A stretch of DNA of 46,791 nucleotides from CAYVQZ01 sp964453435 (GTDB lineage: Bacteria; Abyssobacteria; SURF-5): assembly GCA_964453435.1 (NCBI GenBank), contig CAYVQZ010000046.1:1-46791 (forward strand), written 5' to 3'. Of this stretch, positions 26,509 to 34,261 are shown piece by piece. The notes beneath the pieces are model-generated. The model searched no databases and had not been told where the DNA came from. It worked only from the letters and a program-made list of their open reading frames with translations. Every line of letters begins with the position of its first letter. The first letter of the stretch is position 1. Both the position numbers and the translations under genes were made by a program.

Positions 26509-27378
26509 ATGAAAAAGCACATTGAAAAAGCAAGAATTTTAAGTGAAGCCCTCCCCTACTTCCGCAAATTTTATGGAAAGACCGTCGTTATTAAATATGG
26601 CGGTAGCGCGATGGAACACGAAGAAATCAGGCGAACAGCCGCCAGCGATATCGTATTGATGAAGTATGTCGGCATGAACCCTGTTGTCGTGCACGGCGGC
26701 GGCAAAGCAATCTCGCAGGTTATGGCGAAAATGGGAAAGGAACCGGTCTTCCACAAGGGCATGCGGGTCACCGACGACGAAACAAAAGACATCGTGGAAA
26801 TGGTTCTTGTCGGCCGTATTAACAAGGAAGTGGTAAGCCTTATCAACCAGTCGGGCGGCAAGGCGGTCGGCGTCTCGGGCAAGGACGGCAACCTCATCCA
26901 CGCAACCAAGTACAATCCGCCGGGAGCCTCGGGCGTCGATATGGGGTTTGTGGGAGAGGTAAAAGAAATCGATCCGGGCCTCATACGGTCGCTGGAACAA
27001 AACGGGTATATTGTGGTCGTCGCTCCGATCGGAGTCGGCGAAAACGGGGAAACGTTCAACATCAATGCCGATTCCGTTGCGGGAGAAATAGCCGCGGCGC
27101 TCAAGGCGGAGAAGTTGGTTCTCCTGACAGACACCGCCGGAATCCTCGAAAACAAAGACGATGAATCCGCATTGATCTCGACGGTCAAGCTCTCGGAGGT
27201 GGAGAAGCTTATCGACACGGGCATCATCGACGGCGGCATGATACCGAAAGTGGAAGCCTGCAAACGCGCTCTCAGAGCGGGAGTAAATAAGACTCACATC
27301 ATCGATGGCCGAATCTCACACTCTCTCTTGCTGGAAATCTTCACGGACACGGGTATCGGAACAGAGATCATACCCTGA
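26509..27378 (+). CDS. argB: Acetylglutamate kinase
   Basis: A 289-residue amino-acid kinase fold enzyme phosphorylating N-acetylglutamate. Visible motifs: VVIKYGGSAM, VVHGGGKAISQVM, NINADSVAGEIAAAL, and GGMIPKVEACKRAL with IIDGRISHSLLLEIFTDTGIGTEI at the end. The N-terminal helix (KARILSEALPYFRKF) is characteristic of the hexameric, arginine-feedback-sensitive type. It follows argJ by 27 bases. argD and argF are not in the window. Confidence 0.97.
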   Translation: MKKHIEKARILSEALPYFRKFYGKTVVIKYGGSAMEHEEIRRTAASDIVLMKYVGMNPVVVHGGGKAISQVMAKMGKEPVFHKGMRVTDDETKDIVEMVLVGRINKEVVSLINQSGGKAVGVSGKDGNLIHATKYNPPGASGVDMGFVGEVKEIDPGLIRSLEQNGYIVVVAPIGVGENGETFNINADSVAGEIAAALKAEKLVLLTDTAGILENKDDESALISTVKLSEVEKLIDTGIIDGGMIPKVEACKRALRAGVNKTHIIDGRISHSLLLEIFTDTGIGTEIIP

Positions 27379-27453
27379 AAGTTTGCCGACTGCTCGCACA
27401 CCGATGACGACAGCGGAGGCGCTTGCATACAAAGCCCGAACGGGATTGTCCAC

Positions 27454-30435
27454 ATGAACAACCATCCTCGCGCGGCATTTAAAGACAAAAGGCTTCTGCT
27501 CTATCTCCCCGCTCTCCTGGCCCTCTTTTTGCCGATTTTCCACGCATATTCGCCGGAATGTGCAGCGGAGCAGCAACGAATTATTCCAGCAATGAAAGCC
27601 ATATCCGCCGGAAAGTTGTCGGAGGCCCGGAGTCTGCTGGAAGAGTATATTCGTGTTGAATCCGAAAGTCGCGACGTGACAGATGCGCGATATCTGTTGG
27701 GGAAAGTCCTCTACTGGCAGGGCGATTACTCGATGGCCGCCTCTGAATTCGTCCGCATCGTTCATGAGCGTCCGGGCCCGCCTTACCACGCCAGGGCGCT
27801 ATATGGCCTGGCAATGACCCTCTGCGCCTCGGACGACCATGCGGAAGCGATTCGAACCATCGAAAGGCTCCTGTCGTCGACCGAGCATGATGAGACCCAT
27901 GCCAATGCGCTTTACTGGCTCGGCGAGATTCGTTATAGACGAGGAGAATACGAAAAGGCGCTGGACAGGTTCAATGAGTTCCTGATGAAATATCCCCGGA
28001 ATGTCCTCCGGGAATATGCGGCGGATTCGGCCGGCTGGTGTCTTGAACAAATGGGACGCTACGCGAGCGCGATTCAAACGCGAGAGCGATTTTTGACCGA
28101 GTTTCCGGAAAGCCCGCTCGCAGGCGCCGTCGAGTTCAATCTCGCAACCGACTATATGAAGGTCGGAAACCGCCAGATGGCCATCCGACACTATGTCTCG
28201 GCAGGGTCTTCAAACCTCTCGCCCGACATCAAACAAATGGCGCTTCTGCGAGGCGGCTTACTTTTTCTTGAAGATAATGACCACGGCAATGCGATTCAGA
28301 CGCTGGAAAAACTACTTTCGGAAAAACCGCCGCCCGAGATAAGTCGCGAGGCGCAAACGGCGCTGGGATATATCTATCTCAAAGCAGGAAAATATGAAGC
28401 TGCGAGGCGCGTCCTTCATCGACTTCTGAACGACGCGGACACCGACATCGAACACTGCTCCATCCTTTTCCAACTGGCGCTGGCTGAGGTCGGACTGAAA
28501 AACCTCGATCAGGCAATAACGCGCCTCTCTTCAATAGCGGAAAAGAAACAGTGCGAGCTGTATGGTGATTCAGCGGCTTTCGTTCTGGCCACTTGTTTGC
28601 TCCGGATGAGGCAACCCTCAAGGGCCGCAATGGTCCTTGAACCTTTCGTCCAGTCCGGGACATCCTCGGAAAACCTCCTGTATGCGTTCGCGGGCTCACT
28701 TTTGCTCACGGAAAAATTTGAGAAAGCGTGTCCGGTCATCCGCGAGCTTGCAGCAGCTCCGGCTGCAATCGATAAATGGCCGCAATTGGTTTACTTTGAA
28801 GGCATCTGCCTTTTTCAATCATCCCAATTCGCGAAAGCCGGGAAGAAATTCGAAGAGTTCATACACGGCGGCAAACCGGCAAGCATGCTTCCGCTGGCGA
28901 GTTACCTGCAAGCATTTTCTCTGCTGAAGGCCGGCAAATTGGCGGAGGCGGCCACGGCGTACGCCTATTTTCTCACGAACTGGCCGGAGCACCCGCTGGT
29001 GGAGACGGCCATGTTTCAGAGCGCGATGGCTCAATTCCTGTTGGGCGATTACGGGAAAGCCGATTCTCTGTTGGATTCCCTCTGCAAAAAATACCCCGAC
29101 ACAATCTATGCGGCGGCCGCAAAGTATTTTTCCGGAATTTCTCGCTTCCGGACGGACGATCTGGCGGGCGCCTCCGAATTGCTGCGTATCGTCGCAGAAG
29201 AGCACGCGGATTTCGCGCTCGCCGACAAGGCGGCCTTCGCATACGGGCGGACTGAGTTTGTGAGGGGAAATTATAGTCTCGCCGCCACCGCATTCCGGCG
29301 CCTTCCAACAAAGTTTCCTGAAACATCAATTGCCGATTCGGCCCAGTTCTACCTTGCAGCATCGTATTTCGAAGAAGGGTTGATGAAGATTGCGAGTGGT
29401 GAATTCCGGAAGCTTGCCGAAACATACCCGGACAGTCCCCTGGCCGCTGAAGCGACGGCATGGGCCGCCGTTTGCGAAGAGAGATTGAACAATCCGGAAA
29501 GCGCGCTCGCTCTGTACAGAAAGGCGCTGAAATCCGGGCTCCCCCCCCAAATGCGAGCGGATGCATGGTATGGAATCGGATGGGCGCACATGAGGCTGGT
29601 CAACCCCCGAGACGCCGCCGCAGCGTTCGCCCAGGTGCTGAGCGAATCCCCTCGCGGTTCCCTTGCCGAGCAGGCCCTTTACTGGCAAGGAAGAATCGAC
29701 TACGCCGCGGGCAACTGGGAAAATGCGAGGAGGACTCTTCTGAAATTGAGCGAAACGTTCCCGACCTCGCGACTTGCAGACGACTCCCTGTTCTTTGCCG
29801 CTCGTGCAGCCAGCATGGAAGGTGCTTACGTGGAGGCAATGGACTTGTTCCGGCAAGTGGGTGAGCTGTATCCTGAAAGCCCTCTTGCCGAGCAAGCCCA
29901 CATCCAGAGGGCCGAATGCATGATCGAGGCCGGAATGGCAGACAGGGCGGCGCTCGAATTTCAATCGTTCATCGAAAATGACATCGAATCGCCGTTGCGG
30001 GCGCTGGTGTTGTATGATATGGGGAAAGCGTTGCAGCGAGCGGGAAAATTCGGAGAGGCAATCGAACAATACAGGGCGGCTGCCGGAGACGGAACCTCGG
30101 ACCTGGCGGCACGGTCCCGATTTGCCATCGCAGAATGCTTTGCCGAACTGGACCGAAGCGAACAAGGAATTGCGGAACTGGTCACGATAGCCCGTGGTGC
30201 TTTTCCCGCCGGCTGGGCAGAGCGCGCACAGCTCCAGGCGGCACACTTGCTTGAGCGCGATGGTCTGGTGGACGAAGCTCGGCAACTGTATGCCACAATC
30301 GCAACAACGTATGAAGGCGAGGCGGCAGGCATGGTAGCGCTGAAGGCCATCCGCAGAATCGAAGCAACGGAACAACCGACGAGCACACCTTGGAGACAAG
30401 GAATCAGAACAGGAGGAAAGGATGTCTCAAATTAA
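27454..30435 (+). CDS. Large periplasmic TPR-repeat protein
   Basis: A 993-residue protein with an N-terminal hydrophobic signal or anchor (LLLYLPALLALFLPIFHA, about 10-29) and at least a dozen degenerate tetratricopeptide repeats (for example EARSLLEEYIRVESESRDV, AIRTIERLLSS, LDRFNEFLMKYPRNV and repeated FPES-x-LA linkers). The form is that of BamD/YbgF (CpoB)-like secreted TPR proteins binding partners in the periplasm. No strong ribosome-binding site precedes the ATG. It overlaps ExbB by 14 bases, so it belongs with the ExbB-ExbD module. No enzymatic domain is visible. Confidence 0.85.
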   Translation: MNNHPRAAFKDKRLLLYLPALLALFLPIFHAYSPECAAEQQRIIPAMKAISAGKLSEARSLLEEYIRVESESRDVTDARYLLGKVLYWQGDYSMAASEFVRIVHERPGPPYHARALYGLAMTLCASDDHAEAIRTIERLLSSTEHDETHANALYWLGEIRYRRGEYEKALDRFNEFLMKYPRNVLREYAADSAGWCLEQMGRYASAIQTRERFLTEFPESPLAGAVEFNLATDYMKVGNRQMAIRHYVSAGSSNLSPDIKQMALLRGGLLFLEDNDHGNAIQTLEKLLSEKPPPEISREAQTALGYIYLKAGKYEAARRVLHRLLNDADTDIEHCSILFQLALAEVGLKNLDQAITRLSSIAEKKQCELYGDSAAFVLATCLLRMRQPSRAAMVLEPFVQSGTSSENLLYAFAGSLLLTEKFEKACPVIRELAAAPAAIDKWPQLVYFEGICLFQSSQFAKAGKKFEEFIHGGKPASMLPLASYLQAFSLLKAGKLAEAATAYAYFLTNWPEHPLVETAMFQSAMAQFLLGDYGKADSLLDSLCKKYPDTIYAAAAKYFSGISRFRTDDLAGASELLRIVAEEHADFALADKAAFAYGRTEFVRGNYSLAATAFRRLPTKFPETSIADSAQFYLAASYFEEGLMKIASGEFRKLAETYPDSPLAAEATAWAAVCEERLNNPESALALYRKALKSGLPPQMRADAWYGIGWAHMRLVNPRDAAAAFAQVLSESPRGSLAEQALYWQGRIDYAAGNWENARRTLLKLSETFPTSRLADDSLFFAARAASMEGAYVEAMDLFRQVGELYPESPLAEQAHIQRAECMIEAGMADRAALEFQSFIENDIESPLRALVLYDMGKALQRAGKFGEAIEQYRAAAGDGTSDLAARSRFAIAECFAELDRSEQGIAELVTIARGAFPAGWAERAQLQAAHLLERDGLVDEARQLYATIATTYEGEAAGMVALKAIRRIEATEQPTSTPWRQGIRTGGKDVSN

Positions 30436-31051
30436 TATCATAACAGGTGGCGGCTGGCTCATGATTCCCATTTTCGCCTGTTCCCTTATTTCCGTTTCCC
30501 TTATACTGGAACGCTTCTTCAGCCTCAGACGGGCAAGGGCCTACTCAAAGGATTTGATGGATAACATTCGAGAGATATTGAAGCGCGGTCGTGTTGCGGA
30601 GGCCGTCGACCTGTGCGACGAGACGGGCGGACCGCTGGCATTCATATTGAAATCGGGACTCGTAAAGAAGGGGCGGCCACGAAACGAGATTCGTGAGGCC
30701 ATCGAAGATGCCGGCCTCCTCGTTATCCCGAGCTTGGAAAGACATCTGAGCGTGCTCGCAACAATAGCCAACATAGCTCCGCTGCTGGGCCTTCTGGGAA
30801 CCGTCGTCGGCATGACCGAGGCGTTCATGGTCATCCAGAGTCACGGCGGCGCAGTCACACCGGGCGACCTTGCCGGCGGAATCGGAACGGCCTTGCTCAC
30901 GACGGTCTGGGGACTCATTGTAGCCATTCCCACCCTGGTAGCCTACAACTATTTCGTGACACAAGTTGACAACATGGTCTGGGAAATGGAAATTCTTTCC
31001 TCGGAACTGCTTGATTTGCTATCCGAAAAGGAACGGACGTATGCAGTTTAA
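30422..31051 (+). CDS. MotA/TolQ/ExbB proton channel family protein
   Basis: A 209-residue inner-membrane protein forming with ExbD the proton channel that energises a TonB-type transducer. Three transmembrane segments: about 12-30, 110-130 (NIAPLLGLLGTVVGMTEAF) and 150-173 (GTALLTTVWGLIVAIPTLVAY), the last two being the TolQ/ExbB core. AGGAGGAAAG lies 5 bases before the ATG. The start overlaps the TPR gene end, and the stop overlaps the ExbD start. Confidence 0.93.
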   Translation: MSQINIITGGGWLMIPIFACSLISVSLILERFFSLRRARAYSKDLMDNIREILKRGRVAEAVDLCDETGGPLAFILKSGLVKKGRPRNEIREAIEDAGLLVIPSLERHLSVLATIANIAPLLGLLGTVVGMTEAFMVIQSHGGAVTPGDLAGGIGTALLTTVWGLIVAIPTLVAYNYFVTQVDNMVWEMEILSSELLDLLSEKERTYAV

Positions 31052-31451
31052 AAAGAAATCCGTCACCCACGAAAAGCTCAACGTGTCACTCAACATGACT
31101 CCCTTGATCGACTGCGTCTTGCAGTTGCTCATCTTTTTCATGCTCTCTTCGAGCTTTGTGCTTCAAACCGGGATTAGCGTCGACCTGCCGAAAGCCAGGG
31201 CTCCAAAACTAAAGGATGAACGGGATATCGTGATTACGATTACCCGGACAAACGATATATTCCTGAACGATGAAAAGCTGTCGGTCGACCAATTGCCGGT
31301 CGCCCTCTTGGAAAAAGTCACCCGAGCAGAAAAAAAGATTGTCTTGATCAAGCCGGATAAACGTGTTGAGACCGGCAAGCTCGTGGAAGTCATGGGAATA
31401 GCAAAAAGTGTCGGAGTGGAATCACTCGGTATCGCAACCGAACCCCAGTGA
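31041..31451 (+). CDS. ExbD/TolR family biopolymer transport protein
   Basis: A 136-residue protein with one N-terminal transmembrane helix containing the functionally required Asp (D24 in MTPLIDCVLQLLIFFML), which conducts protons in the ExbB pore. The periplasmic domain follows (about 50-136; DIVITITRTNDIFLNDEKLS). ATG 31041 overlaps the ExbB stop. The TGA overlaps the next gene's GTG (GTGA). Confidence 0.93.
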   Translation: MQFKKKSVTHEKLNVSLNMTPLIDCVLQLLIFFMLSSSFVLQTGISVDLPKARAPKLKDERDIVITITRTNDIFLNDEKLSVDQLPVALLEKVTRAEKKIVLIKPDKRVETGKLVEVMGIAKSVGVESLGIATEPQ

Positions 31452-31930
31452 CGGGATATCGCCGGATGTTAGAGTCGGGAAAATTCAAAATTTTCATAAT
31501 ATTGTCCTTCCTGACGCATGTGCTCTTCAGCCTGCTTTTCGGCATGGTCGGTCTCAGTTTTGACCCGCCGTCTGCAAGAGAACTGTCCCTCATGCTGTTG
31601 ACACGTGGCGGCGGTGAAGGAGATATCATCCAAATCGAACCGGGCTGGCCGCTCCCTCCCAAGATCGAGCCCAGGCTCCTTGCCGACAGGGTCTCACCCG
31701 ACCTCGTCCCCCAAATCGAAGAGTGGACCGAAATCGGAGTGCCGGAACCGTTGCAGTTCCTGCCAACAGGAAAAGTGATCCCGGAACTGGAGATACCACG
31801 GCTTGTCGAAGGCGGTCGGAGGGAGCCCCCCCCACACATATTTTCCCGGCTTCCGAAAGAAGCGAAACCTATGCCTGAATTTGATTCTCTGTTCGGCCCT
31901 GTTCCGCCCGGATTCCTGCGCAAAAAGTGA
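31448..31930 (+). CDS. Short TonB-like transducer lacking the C-terminal domain
   Basis: A 160-residue protein with a single N-terminal membrane anchor (FKIFIILSFLTHVLFSLLFG, about 13-36) and a long Pro/Glu-rich periplasmic stretch (WPLPPKIEP, PELEIPRLVEGG), as in TonB. The approximately 90-residue TonB C-terminal fold that contacts receptor TonB boxes is absent; the chain ends at PPGFLRKK. The GTG start overlaps the ExbD stop. The order TPR, ExbB, ExbD, short TonB-like protein suggests a dedicated energised complex in which the TPR protein may replace the receptor-binding end. Confidence 0.6.
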   Translation: MTGYRRMLESGKFKIFIILSFLTHVLFSLLFGMVGLSFDPPSARELSLMLLTRGGGEGDIIQIEPGWPLPPKIEPRLLADRVSPDLVPQIEEWTEIGVPEPLQFLPTGKVIPELEIPRLVEGGRREPPPHIFSRLPKEAKPMPEFDSLFGPVPPGFLRKK

Positions 31931-31942
31931 AGGAAAAACTCC

Positions 31943-32173
31943 GTGCTGGAAGTCAATTTCTACGTTGCAATTTCAGCCTATATGGGGGCCATCCTTCTGC
32001 TTCTCGGCGGCATCTGGATGTGGATAGAATTTCGAACCCACCGCGGCTACCTGGGAGGACAGGGAACGACGCAGCGAAAATGGAAATGTCAGTACTGCGG
32101 GTATGTCTACTTGGGCACGAGCGAGGAAGCCATATCCCACTGTCCCCGTTGCGACAGCTACAACAAGGCGTGA
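31943..32173 (+). CDS. Small membrane protein with C-terminal zinc ribbon
   Basis: A 76-residue product starting at GTG 31943 (AAGGA upstream). It has one N-terminal transmembrane segment (ISAYMGAILLLLGGIWMWI) and a rubredoxin/zinc-ribbon-like end, CQYCGYVYLGTSEEA then CPRCDSY (CxxC...CxxC). Cytoplasmic orientation of the ribbon is likely. It follows the transducer by 12 bases and may be the last gene of the module. Metal (Zn or Fe) is not determinable. Confidence 0.65.
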   Translation: MLEVNFYVAISAYMGAILLLLGGIWMWIEFRTHRGYLGGQGTTQRKWKCQYCGYVYLGTSEEAISHCPRCDSYNKA

Positions 32174-32209
32174 TTTTCCCGCGTCTTCCTTGATACCTGC
32201 CCCAGTGCA

Positions 32210-32779
32210 CTAACCTCTCATTCTTTCGGATACTATCGCAAGGTCTCTTTTCAAGAACGCCCTCGCCTGAGGGAACCTGCGCGCCGCCGAAGGATGATAC
32301 GTGACGAGATAATTTACCCCATCCCGCTCTACGACGTGGCCGCGAAAACCCCTCACGGTCTCGCAGCCAAGCAGTGTCCCGGCGGCCACGCCTCCAAGAA
32401 GGCACACGATACGCGGCCGTATCAGGCGAAGCTGCTCCCGCAGATACGGATTACACGCATCGATACTCTCAGCGGCCGGCTTGCGGCTTTCGACAGGAAT
32501 ACACTTTACAGTCGACGTAATGAAAACCTCTTCGCGGCTTATCCCCGATTCCGCAAGCATCTTGTCAAAAAACTTTCCTGCGGGACCAACGAAAGGGCGG
32601 CCCGTTTCGTCCTCACGCTTCCCCGGCGCCTCACCGATAAACATTACCGCAGCGTCGGAGGGACCTTCGCCCGGAATCGCCTTCCGCCTGGTCTTCCAAA
32701 GCACGCATCTGCGACATCGCCTCACACGCGCAGCCAACTCCTCAATGCCGGAAAAGCGCATGTTCTTCATCGAGTTCAT
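32210..32779 (-). CDS. Type-4 (family 4) Fe-S uracil-DNA glycosylase
   Basis: A 189-residue enzyme removing uracil from DNA. The cluster cysteines are CRRC near residue 22 and two further Cys separated by 15 residues (VKC-IPVESRKPAAESIDA-C), the family-4 spacing. Active-site motifs: GEAPGKREDETGRPFVGPAG and TYHPSAARR. Start 32779 (or 32770/32761) is uncertain because no clear ribosome-binding site is seen. It lies immediately downstream of amrS on the same strand. Confidence 0.92.
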   Translation of the reverse strand: MNSMKNMRFSGIEELAARVRRCRRCVLWKTRRKAIPGEGPSDAAVMFIGEAPGKREDETGRPFVGPAGKFFDKMLAESGISREEVFITSTVKCIPVESRKPAAESIDACNPYLREQLRLIRPRIVCLLGGVAAGTLLGCETVRGFRGHVVERDGVNYLVTYHPSAARRFPQARAFLKRDLAIVSERMRG

Positions 32780-32874
32780 TTTGAGACATTTGAAGGTTTT
32801 TAAGGTTCGGGACCCCTCTTCTGGTCTCCCGAAATTTGTGTGTAATTCGAGCCACCTGCACGGCCGGGAGACAA

Positions 32875-33897
32875 CTACCCGACCACAATCGGGAGCTGTG
32901 TCCCGCAATTTCCGCATTTCCCGTCGTCAAGGTTTCGAGCGGTGACCCGCATGTACGAGCGGCTGATCACCACCTCACCGCAATTCGGACATCGAGTATG
33001 CTGCCGGTCGGTATCCGCGACATTTCCCACGTAAATGAATCTAAGCCCCTCCTCTTCCCCGATTCGCGCGGCGCGATTGATCGTTCCGATAGGCGTGGGC
33101 CGGCTGTCGAGAACTTGATAGTCGAAATGAAAACGGGAAATGTGCCAGGGAATGTCCGGCGAAACGCCGGCGACAAAAGATGCTATCTCCTTTAGTTCTG
33201 CTTCCGAATCATTCTGGTCCGGCACGATAAGCGTAGTTATTTCCACGTGGATGCCCGCCTTATACATCCCTTGAATCGATTCCAAGACAGGTTCAAGCCT
33301 CCCGCGGCAGACCGACCGGTAAAAATCGTCCGAAAAAGATTTGAGGTCGATGTTTGCAGCATCGATCAAACCAGTCATGCCCTCGATGGCTTCAGGAGTC
33401 TCGTATCCATTCGTGACAAAAACGTTTTTCAGCCCCCTCTCCTTGGCAAGCCGGGCGGTGTCGAGCGCATACTCCATAAAAATCGTCGGCTCGGTATATG
33501 TGTATGCTATGCTCGAACATTTTGAACGCAAAGCCCCGGTGACGGTCTCATCCGGCATAATCACTGTCGAAGGAAAACCGTCCAGATTGTCGCGCGCCTG
33601 AGAAATCCGCCAGTTCTGACAGAATCCGCACTGAAAGTTGCAGCCCGGAGCAGCTATGGAATACGAGCGTGTCCCCGGAAGAAAATGGTACAGGGGCTTT
33701 TTCTCGATGGGGTCGGCATTCTCCGCAATCAACCGCCCGTACACAAGACTATACAGCACGCCTTCACGATTCTCTCGAACCCCGCACAGACCACGTTTGC
33801 CGTTTCGAATATGGCAGCGATGACTGCAGAGAAAACAGTCAACTTCGCGGTCTTTTCCGGGCCTCCAGAATTCTGCGCGATGTGCTCGGAAACTCAT
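32875..33897 (-). CDS. amrS: AmmeMemoRadiSam system radical SAM enzyme
   Basis: A 340-residue radical SAM protein. The catalytic CxxxCxxC appears as PGCNFQCGFCQNW; the N-terminal Cys-rich segment FLCSHRCHI-x-GLCGVR and the C-terminal zinc-like CPNCGEVV with CGNCGTQLP flank the barrel. GGAGGTGGAG before ATG 33897 supports the start. The family co-occurs with AMMECR1 and MEMO domain proteins and modifies an unknown substrate; neither partner is in the window. It was formerly annotated as a pyruvate formate-lyase activating enzyme, from which its own Cys signatures distinguish it. Confidence 0.9.
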   Translation of the reverse strand: MSFRAHRAEFWRPGKDREVDCFLCSHRCHIRNGKRGLCGVRENREGVLYSLVYGRLIAENADPIEKKPLYHFLPGTRSYSIAAPGCNFQCGFCQNWRISQARDNLDGFPSTVIMPDETVTGALRSKCSSIAYTYTEPTIFMEYALDTARLAKERGLKNVFVTNGYETPEAIEGMTGLIDAANIDLKSFSDDFYRSVCRGRLEPVLESIQGMYKAGIHVEITTLIVPDQNDSEAELKEIASFVAGVSPDIPWHISRFHFDYQVLDSRPTPIGTINRAARIGEEEGLRFIYVGNVADTDRQHTRCPNCGEVVISRSYMRVTARNLDDGKCGNCGTQLPIVVG

Positions 33898-34261
33898 CAG
33901 ACTCCACCTCCGGAAGGTATTTACGACTGCATGCCGGCTTTATGGGCAATTTCGCCTCGAAAGAAGGCGGACCAAAAAGGCTGTGGTATATCTTTGAAAA
34001 TCCCTGATTTAAGTCTTTCCACTATCCTAACACTTCTCGGCCATTCTCCGCCAATGAGACGGCTGGAAGTCATTTGGGGACACGGGTTACATTTTTTGTC
34101 TCTTTCCGGGAGCGAAAGCGTCCCCATGTAAATCCGCATAACTATATTATCAAGAACGCTTTCCAAATCGGAGCCATGCGGTGTTCAATTGGTACGAAGA
34201 TTGCTCTGCTTGCTGTTGACGATAAATATCTTCGATGCGCTCGGGCGCACAAGGCGGCAAT
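33898..34261. other. Divergent intergenic region
   Basis: This stretch lies between amrS (minus) and the kinase gene (plus). It holds a GGGGAC/GTCCCC palindrome (listed separately) and no gene-like frame. The kinase start at 34262 has only a weak AAGGCGG upstream. Confidence 0.4.
34076..34125. repeat. REP-like palindrome with GGGGAC/GTCCCC arms
   Basis: GGGGAC (34076-34081) and GTCCCC (34120-34125) bracket a region with TTACAT, T-rich core and GGGAGCGAAAGC. GGGGACACGGGTTACATTTT resembles the flanks of dispersed REP elements. One copy is seen. Confidence 0.4.

Noticed and set aside
29326..30399. 357-residue reverse-strand frame opposite the TPR gene
   Set aside because: Its apparent length follows from codon bias of the TPR gene.
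31927..32193. 88-residue plus-strand frame overlapping the zinc-ribbon gene
   Set aside because: The alternative frame from 31943 has a membrane helix and two CxxC motifs, whereas this one has none.
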